Shown here piece after piece: positions 10,639 to 21,875 of a stretch of DNA of 64,000 nucleotides; position 1 is the first letter of the stretch, and the number at the start of each line of letters is the position of its first letter. Made by a program: the position numbers and the translations under genes. The stretch is taken from NCBI GenBank assembly GCA_015680685.1, contig MNCI01000820.1, positions 82,212 through 146,211 on the forward strand, given 5' to 3'. Source of the DNA: Gnetum montanum. Its lineage: Eukaryota > Streptophyta > Gnetopsida > Gnetales > Gnetaceae. Under the pieces are notes generated by a model. The model ran no database searches, was not told the DNA's origin, and was given only the letters and a program-made list of their open reading frames with translations.

Positions 10639-13600
10639 CTAGTGTCCACCTTCTCTTTGTAGTAGTTGAAAAGCAGGATCAAAATTATAGGGTTCAAGTG
10701 TAGTGGAAACCCGATGATTAGCTTCACAAAAGGTAATAATTTCATGTGCCGTGGAGGTCAGAACATCTTGGTACCAAGCGAGGGTCCATGGATTTTGCCA
10801 GTCGGTTCTTCGGCTTAGACTCGTAGTGATAAAATAGGAAGGGTTATAGTCATGGAAAGCGAAGTGAGCCATTGTTTCAAAACAAGAGAAATAACGAAAA
10901 TCAGAATGTGTCATGGCTCGCAAACGACGGACATAGGATNNNNNNNNNNNNNNNNNNNNNNNNNNNNNNNNNNNNNNNNNNNNNNNNNNNNNNNNNNNNN
11001 NNNNNNNNNNNNNNNNNNNNNNNNNNNNNNNNNNNNNNNNNNNNNNNNNNNNNNNNNNNNNNNNNNNNNNNNNNNNNNNNNNNNNNNNNNNNNNNNNNNN
11101 NNNNNNNNNNNNNNNNNNNNNNNNNNNNNNNNNNNNNNNNNNNNNNNNNNNNNNNNNNNNNNNNNNNNNNNNNNNNNNNNNNNNNNNNNNNNNNNNNNNN
11201 NNNNNNNNNNNNNNNNNNNNNNNNNNNNNNNNNNNNNNNNNNNNNNNNNNNNNNNNNNNNNNNNNNNNNNNNNNNNNNNNNNNNNNNNNNNNNNNNNNNN
11301 NNNNNNNNNNNNNNNNNNNNNNNNNNNNNNNNNNNNNNNNNNNNNNNNNNNNNNNNNNNNNNNNNNNNNNNNNNNNNNNNNNNNNNNNNNNNNNNNNNNN
11401 NNNNNNNNNNNNNNNNNNNNNNNNNNNNNNNNNNNNNNNNNNNNNNNNNNNNNNNNNNNNNNNNNNNNNNNNNNNNNNNNNNNNNNNNNNNNNNNACGAA
11501 ACTTTTCGATACCACGGATAATCGCAAGGAGCTCTTTATGTGTGGAATGATAATTCATTTCTGCAGAAATAAACTTACCACTAGCATATCTGCAGATATA
11601 GGTCATACCATGTATTTCTTCTTTTAAGACCGCTCCCCAAAATTCTTCAGATGCATCAGTTTCTAAGATCAAGGTTCCATTGGTTGGTAATCGTAAATAT
11701 GGAAGTTTAGTACATTGATCTTTTAGTCTCTGGACTGCCTCAGTATGATGTTGGCTCCGTGGTTGAGGGTTGTTTGTTAACTGTTGGTTGAGAATTTTTC
11801 GATCTTTGGCAAGATCTTTGTAAAACCCTGCCAGATAATTTAAACACCCCAGAAATCTTTGTAATTGTGTTTTGTCTGTTATGATATCAGGAAAGTGTTT
11901 AATATCGGTCAAGATATGTTGTTGCAGACTAATATGTCTGTCTTTAATTACTACGCCTAGAAAATTTACTTCATCAACTGCAATTTGCATCTTCTTCTCA
12001 GATGGAGAAAGTACAAGACCATTTTGATCAAGTAATTCATATAAGGTGTTGAGATGCTGTTGGTGTTCTTCTACCGTTTTTGACATAACTAAAATATCAT
12101 CTATATATACTAGTATGAACGGATATTCTTTAAAGATATGATCCATACAAGACTGGAAAATAGATGGGGCTGTTTTAATACCAAAAGGTAGAACAGTCCA
12201 TTCGTATAGACCCTGAGGTACGGTAAAGGCGGTTTTCCAGCGATCTTTCTTGACTATTTGGATTTGCCAAAAACCACTTTTCAAATCAAATTTTGAATAA
12301 ATATGAGTTCCTTGCAGGCGTTGGAAAAGATCATCTTTACTAGGGATCGGATGTTGTACTGATTTAATAATAGCATTAAGTGGTTTGTAATTAACTACTA
12401 ACCGCTTCTTTCCCCTTGTTAGTTCAGCACGCTTGTTGACATAGAAGGCAGCACAGGAAAACATGCTAGTACTAGGTTGGATCATTTTTTTCTCTAGGAG
12501 CTGTTTTATTTCCTGGGCACATTCTTCTTTTAATTGTGGGGACATCCCAATATGATGAGCTTTTGACTGTGGTTGGATTCCATCCAATAACTCAATACGA
12601 CACCAATGTTGTTTCTTATGTCGAAAGGCTGTTGGATCATCGCTCGCAACAGTGAGGAGTTTAGTGCGTAATTGTGCAAAGACCTCTTTGTGAGATTGGA
12701 TGTGGTTAATAAGCCATTGCGTTTTTGGCACCTTATACTTTGTATGGGTAAACCTATTTACTGGAGTAAATGTTCTAGTAAATTTATGATTTCCTAATGT
12801 AACAAAATTAGTATGGATGGTGTATGGCTCGAGAATTGCTAGGTTGTCGACTCCTATAACCATATCATAAGAAAGCCAGTTGATAGCATTAACTTGTAAT
12901 TCTAAGCGTTCAGAATTAGGTAAAAGTATTGGAAGAGAAAATACCCGGTTGACAGTTGTTGCCGTTTTGTTAAAACTGACAATTAATTTCTCCCTGGGTT
13001 TCCATAAGAAAGAAGGAATGATAGCTTCATTTGCCAAGCTGACTTCTGCACCAGAATCTATTAAGGCATCGATGGGATAGGGTTTAAATCCTTTTAGTTT
13101 AATCCAAAAAGTACAAAGGGGAGTTTGTACCTGTCGATGTTGATTCTGATTAATCCTAATTATATGTATTTGAGATATTTCAGCTTCATAAGCTTGTTGT
13201 TGATATTTCTCTTCTTCTTCTTCCAAAGATTCTAATTCTTTGCTAGCTTTTGTTAGGAAGAGTTTGAGTTGGTTAATACGTAATAATCTGATTTGATGTT
13301 TCTCCAACCCTTTTTTTTGAGATGGCATTTGTTCTTCTTCTTGTTGCAACCATTCTTCAAGCTCTTCTTGTTGTTCTGATTCGGTTGTTAATGGTTGACT
13401 GTCGTAACTAGCATGAAGTTCTTTTTCTAGTTTTCTTAATGCTTTTACTTCGGCTTTTTTCTCTGTTACTTGTTTGTCTAGCTGTATATAAACAGTTAAA
13501 TCCTCTAGAGGAGTCCTTTTTAATTTAGTTTTTAGTTTCTCTAGTTGTATTTTTACTAATACTAATTGTTCTTGGATTCTAATTAATTCTTTATTTTGTT

Positions 13601-13949
13601 GTGTAGGTCGTGACGTGGAACCACGATTTATATTACAATAATATATATCTCCGTCGGAGGAATCAGATGGATCTATGGGATAATATGCTAACGGCTGTTG
13701 TTGATTGTATTGTACCCAATAGTCATCCTCACTATGTTCTGCTTCAGAGGGTGATGACGGACATATATCACTTTGAGGATTATAGGGGATTTCTATGTCC
13801 TCGGGATCAGATATCCACTCAAAATGTGTTTCCTTTATATTATGCTTTGTAATAAAGTGAACCTTTTTCTTGTCTTTATCTTTATTGGGACAGTTGGTTG
13901 CCAGATGAGGATCTCCACAAATAAAGCACTTAATAGTTTTTGGTGACAT
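10639..13949 (-). pseudogene. Caulimovirid zinc knuckle, protease, RT and RNase H region
   Basis: Polyprotein that would copy the viral RNA into DNA. In order: a Cys-His zinc knuckle near 13900-13930 (C-x2-C-x4-H-x4-C); a long Glu/Gln/Lys-rich coiled-coil-like stretch; an aspartic protease with DSGA near 13055; RT with the catalytic YIDDI motif near 12090-12105, intact; RNase H beginning with ETDAS near 11650 and the family's 'SGKF...AE' motif. The gap at 10940-11495 removes the rest of RNase H; a C-terminal stretch of about 95 codons follows and stops at 10639. The frame is open from 13949 to the gap, better preserved than any transposon gene here. Upstream the same frame runs into the coat-protein region, where a frameshift and a stop separate them. 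Confidence 0.88.
10940..11495. other. Assembly gap (556 N)
   Basis: Run of N inside the caulimovirid RNase H region. The true gap length is not known from the sequence, so frame across it cannot be judged. Confidence 0.99.
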
Positions 13950-15064
13950 CCTACGGGGACGTCTACGAAAGAATCCAGGATATTTGCGTACATGCCTACG
14001 AGGTGGTGGTGACGATTATTTTCTTCGCCATTGTTTCTTTGGTTTGGATCGTGAAGATGATCCTTTGCAAGATTTACATATTTTTTGAGTTTTTGTTGCT
14101 TTTCTTTGTTTTTGTATTTTTCTTCAGGACACAATTCTAAACAAAAATTCTTACCTAATCTATTGTTTAATCGTTTAACTAATTGTTGTGTTTCTTGTGT
14201 ATAACACAACTCTCTATTGGTCTGTTCTAAGAATTGTCTAATTTGTCCGAAGCTCATGTTTGCTACACAAAGATTTTGCTTTTTAAGTTCAGCCATGTAA
14301 GTATTACAGAAAGGTTGAGGAAGACATCCAAACAGATGTTCTTTAGCAGCTACTTCATGTGTGAGTTTACCATAGTAATACCAAGATTCCATAGCATCAA
14401 GGAATCCTGATAACTGCTGAATTTTATGTAATCGTGCTTTGAAAAAGCGGTCTCGGTAAACATCAACTAGATTGGCTTTAAAACCAATGAACTCCTTGAT
14501 AATAGCGTTTAAGAAAATTACTGTTGGTTGTGTAATCAACCTGGTTTTAATGGCTGTTGGAATATGACTCCACCATCTTCGCAAGTTGCCTTGGAAGTTA
14601 TAAGTGGCATTTACTATGGCTTGTAATGTGGACTTTTTGGCAAAATCTATTTGGATTGTTAAATACGATTGGATGGCATCTAAGACATCCTGACGTTCTT
14701 TTAGATCCTTGTTATCCATGTTAAACTTAGGTTGAATGTCTCCAGCTTTTCTGGACTGGGTTAACATGGCATCCGTGGCTTCTTGGACTTGTTCACCTGT
14801 ACGGGCTAGTAAGACGGCTTCCTCTATGTGTTCATCAGCTAGTTCAGAGAGAGGATGTTGAGGAGATCCTTGTTCTGATTGATGATTAGAATGGCCCTCA
14901 TTCATTGAGATAAATTTTCCTTTTCTAATTCTATTCTCTCTTTGTTTTTGTTTGAATTCTTCTATGTCCTTTAAGGTTACCGCAGGAGGTGATCCTGGGA
15001 ACTGAAAAGAGAATTCAGAGGCTGAAGACGGAATTGGAGGAGCAGTTGGCTTGACTTTAAACAC
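13835..15064 (-). pseudogene. Caulimovirid coat-protein region
   Basis: Open for about 409 codons. The N-terminal part is Pro/Ser/Glu-rich. The central part has the capsid-like stretch with a Trp pair (LRRWWSHIPTAI) near 14570 and a DRFFKARLHKIQQLSGFLDA segment near 14430. The C-terminal part is Lys/Arg-rich. Near 14090-14110 (plus-strand T-rich, minus poly-A tracts) the coding potential passes to another frame, which carries a basic C-x2-C segment, then an in-frame TAA, then the arginine-rich run leading to the zinc knuckle. So the gene carries a frameshift and a nonsense change near its end. The last codons of the open frame (to 13835) are therefore out of frame. Confidence 0.75.
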
Positions 15065-15155
15065 TATTAAACACTTTCAACATTAAACACTTTCAACAAA
15101 TTGACAGTTTGACGGAATTGGAGGAGGTACTATTAAACACTTTAAACATTAATCT
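15030..15155. repeat. Short duplications at the movement/coat junction
   Basis: GACGGAATTGGAGGAG occurs at about 15029 and again near 15112, and variants of ATTAAACACTTT(C/A)AACATTAA are repeated three times between. These look like small local duplications, possibly from repair at integration or later slippage. Confidence 0.6.
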
Positions 15156-15365
15156 AGTGGAAATAGTTGCGTAAATAGATCTAGGAAGCATATCAACAGG
15201 CAGGTAAACGATGATCATTAAGGATTTATACAAATGTGGATCGTGTAGAGATAAGGTGAAGTTTGGAATAGTAACGATCACAGCGTTTGAGGCTAAGGTT
15301 CCTTTTGCCTGCGTAATAATGGCTTCTTCGAAAGTTTTAAATCTACGATCTATAACAGCTATCAA
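15093..15365 (-). pseudogene. Putative caulimovirid movement-protein fragment
   Basis: About 90 codons directly upstream of the coat protein, the expected place for a 30K-type movement protein that opens plasmodesmata. The segment VTIPNFTLSLHDPHLYKSL looks like the central conserved part of that family, including the Asp after 'SLH', but this is recognition by eye. The 3' end runs into short repeated sequence (TTAAACACTTT...) at 15050-15150 that also duplicates a piece of the coat-protein start, so the junction is scrambled. Everything 5' of this fragment is missing. Confidence 0.5.
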
Positions 15366-16540
15366 ATGAAAGAATGCAAGGCACTAATAACACAAGATTC
15401 TCTAAGTTTGAAGTTTAAGAAGCCTTAGAGGATGATATGAGTATGTTGAATGTCTTAAATCATGATGCCCCATGTGTTTTTAATTTTTTTCCTTAAAATC
15501 TCTTATCTATTCCCTACACCTTGCAAATGAAGATCATGTAGTTTCTTATGTTATCATCTAAACTCCTTTTTATTAATTATTTTTTATTTTATTTTTATTT
15601 TTTTAAAATTTAGAATCTCACCTTTAACTTTAACATTTGAAGGAAGGCACCATTGCAAGAGCAACAAGATTAGGTAATGGTTGATGAGTGGTAACGTTAT
15701 ATTACTCTTAGAAACTCATTAGAACCTTATAATATAACATTACGACTCATTCAAACTCACCATTCAAATCAGATGTCTACGACTTACCATGCTCTTAGTT
15801 TTCCTTCCACAAAATGTGTTTCCAAGAGAACTAGGAGTGCCTATCCTCCTTAAAATCCGAGTGCCTATCAACTACGCCAATTTTCTTCGCAGAATCATTC
15901 AAATCCACCAACCCAACAAACATAATAAAAGGACGTTTCTCGTGCAGAGTCAATGTGATATTTGCTTTCTAAAAGAAATAATCAATACAATCAAAATAGA
16001 CAACATGAAAAAATATTCTGAAGGCCAGTGTGAATAGGCTACCTGATCAGCAACCTTTTCTTGGTTTTGAATATTAAAACATCGCAGGGGACCTTCATCC
16101 AAAAGTTGCGGTTCCATGTGATCAACTGCTTTCAGAGTTGGGATTTTCAACATCGGCTGCTGTTCAGTGTGGAAACACTGACACATTTATTTGTAACGCG
16201 TGATGAAAGTCCATGGCGGTTCGCCTCCGTCAAACTGTCTACTTTCAAATTTCAATAGTTAATGTGACCCTGCCTGCTTCAGCGAATCGCAGACTCTCTG
16301 GACAGCAGAAATAAGACTGGCCGACAGTGATTTGTTCTAGAAATTAGTTGCAATTTTGACATTTCCAACCTGTGTAAACCAGTGAAACACACAGATGCAT
16401 GAATATATCCCTGTTGCTTTCAGTGATCTCTGCTTCAATGGTCCAAGTTTAAGACCCGTGGTTTGTTGAAAAAGAAACAGGGAAAAGTACCTTTTAACTT
16501 GGTGAAATTACTGTTCGCTAAGAAGAGTGTTTTTTCAAAC
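15366..16540. other. Non-coding DNA between the viral insert and AMT2
   Basis: No reading frame resembles a protein. Contains T-rich runs (15480-15610) and an inverted repeat at 15686-15750. Probably host intergenic DNA. Confidence 0.5.
15686..15750. repeat. Inverted repeat with 20-bp arms
   Basis: TGAGTGGTAACGTTATATTA (15686-15705) pairs with TAATATAACATTACGACTCA (15731-15750) with two mismatches, leaving a 25-base loop. It could be a small foldback or MITE remnant, or an RNA hairpin; no coding context. Confidence 0.75.
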
Positions 16541-16544
16541 AAAA

Positions 16545-16550
16545 TTTATT
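16545..16550 (-). promoter_or_regulatory. Possible AMT2 polyadenylation signal
   Basis: Minus-strand AATAAA about 340 bases downstream of the AMT2 stop codon. Plant polyadenylation signals are loose, so this is only a candidate. Confidence 0.3.
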
Positions 16551-16890
16551 ATCACAACGGATGGATCTAAGGAGAAGATAAAACCCGCCTAAGACGGTTT
16601 TCTTTAATTTTAGGAGCTTGTCAGACTGATGGATTTGGTTTTAACTCGACAGAATGGGTTGGCTAAAAAAAAAGATTAAATGCATTTTTCACGGCCAATA
16701 ACAAATGAAAATAGTTGAATACCGGCTACAGACCATGTAATCTTTACATGCATATGGATGTACCATTCAAGAACATGGTATTACACTGAAGCAAACTAAT
16801 AAACTATCACACCCATGAATTATGGGCTTTAAATCCATAGAGATAAGAATGCTGAAAACACATGCAAACAATTTACAAAATAATGAAGTC

Positions 16891-19011
16891 TCAAATGTGC
16901 ATAGTAATTCCTGTAGGTTTGTTTCCATCGGTTCCATGAGAAGTATCATCAGAGGTCCATCCATGCTTAGTGATGTCAAATTTCTCCCCATCGCCCCACA
17001 AAGCATAGGCCTCTTCCCCATGAGCAGCGTCATCTCCTATTAACAACTCTTCATCAGACATTCTCAGAGGAATGAAAAGCCTGATCACTACCAGGATTAT
17101 GCTTGTGACAACAATATTCCAGCCTATGATAAAGAGTGCCGCGGCCAGTTGCTTGCCAAACTGGACGCCACTGCCATAGAATGCCCCCTTAGAGTTTGTT
17201 ACAGCTAGGAATAACTCACACAGCGGAGGGTCTGCAAAGAGGCCTGTGAGTAACCCTCCCAGGATCCCTGCAACTGCATGTGTGTGGAAAACTGCTAGAG
17301 TGTCATCTACCTTCTGCAAAAAGGGAAGCTTCTTATGCAGAACCATCATAGTGAACCATGGAATGCTCCCTGATAGCACTCCCATTGCAATTGCTGCCCA
17401 TCCCTGCACAACCCCTGAAAAAAGAGAGAAGGAAAACTGGGTTACAGAGAGCAGCTAAATATCCAACCCACTCAGCACAAATACTGGCATAAATCGTTAT
17501 GATTCAGTTTGTAGATGTACGAGAAAGTTTAAGAATTCACATGAGAACCTTTTACAACGTCATTTTACCTGCAGGGAATCTATATAACTATATAATCCTA
17601 TTTTAAAATGCAGCTTGGATATCCTATTTCTGGGCAAATTTTTATCAAGGTTCTTCAACCAAACAAATCACTGAAGAAAGCAAAAAAAAAATGCAAAGAA
17701 GATAATTACATGGGAGGATATATTTGTGGATTGTGATTATTAAGCCCTTGTCAAAGAGATCTTGGAATTTGGTTCTTACCTGCTCCCGGTGTTATGCAGA
17801 CAAGGCCAGTGATCATTCCTTGAACGGCTCCAATAACTGAAGGTTTTTTGAAAAATACAACATCCAAACAGGTCCACACAAGAAGGCTTGTGGCTGCACA
17901 AACGTTAGTATTGAGAACAGCCATGGATGAAACAATGTTAGCTGAGTAAGGGCCACCGCCATTGAACCCACACCAACCCAACCACAGGAGCCCTGCTCCT
18001 GCAAGTGTGAGCAGCACATTGTTGGGAGGAAATCTTTCCCTATCCTTCTGCAGCCTAGGCCCAACCTGCAGACCGCAAACACCAATTCGTTAGTCAAATT
18101 AATTACCACCCTTTGTAACTATAGAGGAAATTCAAAACCCAGAAAACGCAAATTTTCAAGCTCCATTCACAGACCACTAACAACCCCAAACCAGAACACA
18201 AAATCATACCCACAGTTCAGAATAAACACCTAATCTGAAATCTAGAAGGTACAAATTTTGTTCAAAATCCGAATACCCACAATTTCAGGTACCCAACAAA
18301 CCCCACAACCACAAAATATCACAGAAGTCAAGAAAGGAAGGATTTCATTTGAAAGTGGCAAAGTCTATGTACCCAGTAAGCAGCGGTGAAACCAGCAATC
18401 CCAGAAGAGAGATGAATGACATAACCACCGGAAAAATCAATAACCCCCCAGTGGAACAAAAATCCTCCTCCCCACAAGCTGAAAGCTCCAACTGTGTAGG
18501 AAAAAGTGAGCCACAGTGGCACAAAGGCCATCCACGCCCTGATGTTCATTCTCCCAAGCAGAGATCCAGCTATCAGAATCAGCGTAATCCCTGCAAAAAC
18601 AAACTGAAAGAACACCAGAGTGGCCATGGGAAAAAAGGGTTCCAGAGCAGCAGTCTCCAATTGCCCGTTTTTGTGTAAGTGTTTTGTTGCAGGAACTTTT
18701 GCCTGGCTTATGAGAAAATCCTGGCCCAGAGCTGGTCCAGCTTTGCCCCAAAGTGGCAGCAGCTTGTGGCCAAACGACATCTTATAAGCCCAGGTGACCC
18801 AACATATGAGCACTGCTGCAAATGCATACAGGGCCATGAATGCAGAATTCACTGCCCATTTTTTCTTGACTATACTGCCATACAGAATTACAAGCCCTGG
18901 CATACTCTGCATTCCCACCACAGTTGCTGCCATCATCTGCCATGCATTGTCCCCTTTGTTCAGCCAATCTGGGGAGCCTGTCCCTGCCTGGTAAGCCATG
19001 GTTCTCTCCAT
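16891..19011 (-). CDS. AMT2: Ammonium transporter, AMT2 type
   Basis: Plasma-membrane ammonium uptake channel of the AMT/MEP/Rh family, AMT2 branch. Three coding exons: 18373-19011, 17780-18065 and 16891-17414. Introns of 307 and 365 bp have GT-AG ends (GTACAT...CTGCAG and GTAAGA...TTTCAG) in phases 0 and 1. The joined CDS is 1449 bp, 482 codons plus stop, normal for AMT2. Recognisable parts are [10 protein letters not shown] and [20 protein letters not shown] at the N terminus, the signature [21 protein letters not shown] (residues 192 on) and [19 protein letters not shown]. By alignment with family knowledge the two pore histidines are His200 and His354, both present. The C-terminal tail [14 protein letters not shown] is AMT2-like. 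The first ATG was used; a second, five codons in (MAYQAGTG), could be the real start. No stop or frameshift was seen. It is the only intact gene in the window, with a viral insert 1.5 kb away. Confidence 0.95.
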
Positions 19012-19015
19012 GTTT

Positions 19016-19243
19016 CTGCAGATCAGTCACACAAATCAAACTCACAATCTGTAACTACTCTTTTATGACATTCTGTTTAAACCCACCATCAAATATTTGG
19101 CAACAAGTTCATGACATACTCTCTATAGCTATTTAAGACCACCCACAAAGTTTATGAACTTTTACAGGAATGGAACACAAAAATAGTTCCTCCTGAAATT
19201 AAAACTGCTATGAAGTAACCAGAAAATTTGCCACCGTGCTTAC
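19016..19243 (-). other. Likely intron in the AMT2 5' UTR
   Basis: On the minus strand AACG|GTAAGC at 19243 and CTGATCTGCAG|AAACATGG ending four bases before the start codon make a good donor/acceptor pair 228 bp apart. If used, the 5' UTR comes from an exon upstream of 19244. A leader intron is inferred only from these signals. Confidence 0.5.
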
Positions 19244-19244
19244 C

Positions 19245-20517
19245 GTTGCAGAGTATTGTCTTCAGCTGAAAGAAACAAGCAGGATAGCAATGTTTGAGTA
19301 ATGGAGTTAAGGAAAGAAGCAGCACAGAATACCAATTACCAACCGATGATTCTTCTGACTTTGGAACACAGGTTTTGGAAGATTCTTCAAGTCGAAATTG
19401 TCGACATTGTGTAGGTAAGGCCAGAGGGGACTTTTATTTTGGCTGCTTCACCGGATTTCCGTGTGCAGAAAGACTGGCCGAAGCACCGGATTTTTAAGTT
19501 GGTGAGAACGAACGAGGAATCTTCTCCAATGGAAGGGATCCACTTGCATTTTAGAAAGTCTACACAATGGCCGACTTGGAGGAATCTTGAAGTCCTGTTC
19601 ACACAGTTTTTTTTTCTAGCTTTCTCTCCAGGAATCTTCTCTTTGATTCCGCAGTATTAGGAATTTTGCTCCGATCCTTGGGCGACTCTGTTCCTGGTCA
19701 AAAAGTTCGATGTAATGAATATCATCACCTGACACTCCCCTGATTCACGCTATCCCGCCTGACGCCCAGAACCAGAAGTTCCGTTGTCGTAACCTCGACG
19801 TCTGCAGAATCATGTAACGCTGTCCATAAAATTTTTCACAGCCATCGACGGCTTCGCTGACAAAAGTTCCGTTCGAAGTTGGAAGACTACGTACAATTTT
19901 TATTTTTTCAAACATCTTGCTAATAAGAGTCAGTTTTTAGCAAATTTAGCAAGGCCGGTGGACCAATATTTTGTTAAATATTTCCGACTACTAGCTCCAA
20001 GAACAGTCAATGCGATACGGAGAGCCCAGAAAAACATGCCTAACTGCACGGCCAACAAATAATGCTTGAATTTCAAGGCCTCAAATTAATTATTTAAATA
20101 CGCAACCGCGTCACCAGCCGGTTTTTAAGCAATTTGTCTTTCTATATTTCTGGATTTGCCGTATGCTATATTCATTCAGATTCTTTGCTTTGAACGCATC
20201 GGAAAAAGCATTAAAGACAAAGTAACTAAATAATACTCAAGTCAATCTTCTTATATAATAATATATATCTTTGATAGTCCATTTAGTAGTTGCACCGAAC
20301 CGTACTATGGGTACATGAACATACGAAAATATTGAAAAATGGTTCAACCAACGCCTTTTCTTCGCTTACATGACAGCGTTTGTGTATTCTTCAAAACGGA
20401 AATCAAAATCTTTGTAATATCTACGCTTCAATGGTTGCCGTTTATTATGCACATCTTTTTGTCACATTCTAAAATATAAATATTAAAAGAATTCGGAACA
20501 CAGTAAATCACCAATAT
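19245..20517. other. AMT2 upstream region
   Basis: Presumed 5' UTR exon (just above 19244) and promoter of AMT2. No convincing reading frame and no clear TATA box that I could tie to a start site. From about 20100 on the DNA becomes AT-rich. Confidence 0.45.
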
Positions 20518-20896
20518 GGGAGAGAGTCTAACTAAAAATTAGCTTAGTTTTGGGATACTTTTTCATGTTTTCATCCTTATAATTAATCTTCAAAACCTTC
20601 TCTGTAAGATAAAAAAAAAGAATAAAATATTTCCCTTATTCAAAATTGGTTTTCACTTTTTACTAAAGGGTTTCTTGTAAAGAGAGGAAAAATACAACAA
20701 ATCATCAAAGTAGAATAGAGAGTCTAAAGAAAAAATAGAACACTTTTAGGGATAACTTTTTAAATTTTTGTCCTTACAACTCATCTTAAATAACCAATTC
20801 TTTAGAGTAGGAAAAGGATTAGGTATTGCCCTTGTTTAAAAGCACCCTCATAGGTTTTCACCCTTTACTAAAGGGTTTCTTGTAAAGAAAAGCAAA
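20518..20896. repeat. Two diverged tandem copies of a ~190-bp sequence
   Basis: Both copies contain, in the same order, 'agagagtctaa', 'tccttacaact/tccttataatt', and end with TTTACTAAAGGGTTTCTTGTAAAGA (20664 and 20872 regions). The second copy carries small insertions. No coding content. Confidence 0.65.
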
Positions 20897-21129
20897 ATAT
20901 TCTCTCAAAGAAAAATGCTAAAAAAAATAAGAAACAAATTGTTCAACAAATAAGCATAATTTGATAGCTTTCCTAACTTAAGCTCACAAAAATTAAAAAG
21001 AATTAATACCATGAGAAATGAATTAATTGTTCAACCTTCACTTGAAGCTTTTATATTGGAAGTTGTAATCGAAAAGCAACATAGTAAAGAATTGAAACTT
21101 TAACTCTTAAAGAGATATCATAGTTTTAT

Positions 21130-21640
21130 TTATCATTATCATCATCCTAGCCTTGTTCCAATAAAAAGGGGTTAGCTACATGAGTTCTTTTTTGCCAATT
21201 GCCTCTATAAAGAGCTAGATCTTTATTTATTTACAATTTCTTCAAATCATTTTTTATTGTTTTTTTTTCTTATCTTATTTGGTCTTCCTTTATGTGGCTA
21301 TCTTGGAACAATGATGTAGTAACTTTTGTGTATAGACTCATTGTTTGATTTTCTTTGTACCTGTTCAAACTATATCAGCCACTATTCTTATAGCTTATTT
21401 GAAAAAGAAGTCACTCCAAGTCTTCCTCTAATGTTTGTATTACATAATTCATCTCTTTTGGAACTTTTAATGTCCATCGAAGCATTTGCATTTTTGCTAT
21501 ATTGATTTGTTGTTCATACCTCATTTGTGCTAGCCAACATTCAACACCATATAAGATAGCTAACCTAATTGCTATCTTGTAAAATTTCCCCTTCAACTTT
21601 ATTGGTATTCTTTTATCACCTAGTGTCAACCTCTAAAGCT
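21130..21640 (-). pseudogene. RTE-type LINE 3' fragment
   Basis: Minus-strand frame at 21411-21629 has KLKGKFYKIAIRLAILYGVE and INIAKMQMLRW, the C-terminal end of plant non-LTR reverse transcriptase ('GVECW', 'MRMLRW' motifs). It continues into a 3' untranslated part with the widespread 'gttccaataaaaaggggttagctacatg' type sequence and ends in ATGATGATAATGATAAATA-like short repeats, typical of RTE-clade tails. Only the last few hundred bases are present, so it is a 5'-truncated insertion. Confidence 0.7.
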
Positions 21641-21663
21641 ATGCACTGCTAGCCTTAGATACT

Positions 21664-21875
21664 TGTTAGAGTCTAGAGATTGTTAGTGTGGGGACAGTGA
21701 ACACGTGGGAAAACAAAAACAAAGCATAAAGAAACAAAATAAGGACAAACAAAGGCAACTAAAAACTCACTTTATTCAACTGATAATGGCCTCTAAATAG
21801 GCAAATACATCAATGGTAAAATGAGAGAAAATAGCAACTAAATCCTAATATGAAGCAACTTCTAAAGAAAGTAAT
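21664..21875 (-). repeat. Copia element E, 3' LTR, distal part
   Basis: Minus-strand end ...CTCTAACA pairs with the start TGTTAAATG at 60769. The LTR of about 337 bp was split when element C inserted. Both parts lie directly against C's outer LTR edges. The 5 bases outside this end (ATACT, 21659-21663) would be E's target duplication; the other side is beyond the window. Confidence 0.7.

Larger units (their letters stand above)
9853..15365 (-). mobile_element. Endogenous caulimovirid (pararetrovirus) copy, broken
   Basis: On the minus strand the order is movement-protein fragment, coat protein, zinc knuckle, protease, RT, RNase H, C-terminal extension, then a promoter and leader. That is the gene order of plant pararetroviruses, which have no integrase and enter chromosomes passively. 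No LTR flanks it. The leader is joined to an extra fragment of the coat-protein gene, where an intact genome would have the first ORF, so the insert is rearranged. Damage includes a frameshift, at least one stop and a 556-base sequence gap. The genus is not assigned; a petuvirus- or florendovirus-like group is a guess. Confidence 0.85.

Noticed and set aside
10852-11627. Long frames across the N gap
   Set aside because: They are open only because N is read as X.
18349-19068. Plus-strand and other-frame ORFs over AMT2 exon 1
   Set aside because: Shadows of the AMT2 coding exon, no domain.
21871-21875. GTAAT/GAGAT as a clear target duplication of element C
   Set aside because: Only three of five bases agree, so it is not used as proof; the nest is supported by LTR pairing and reading-frame continuity.
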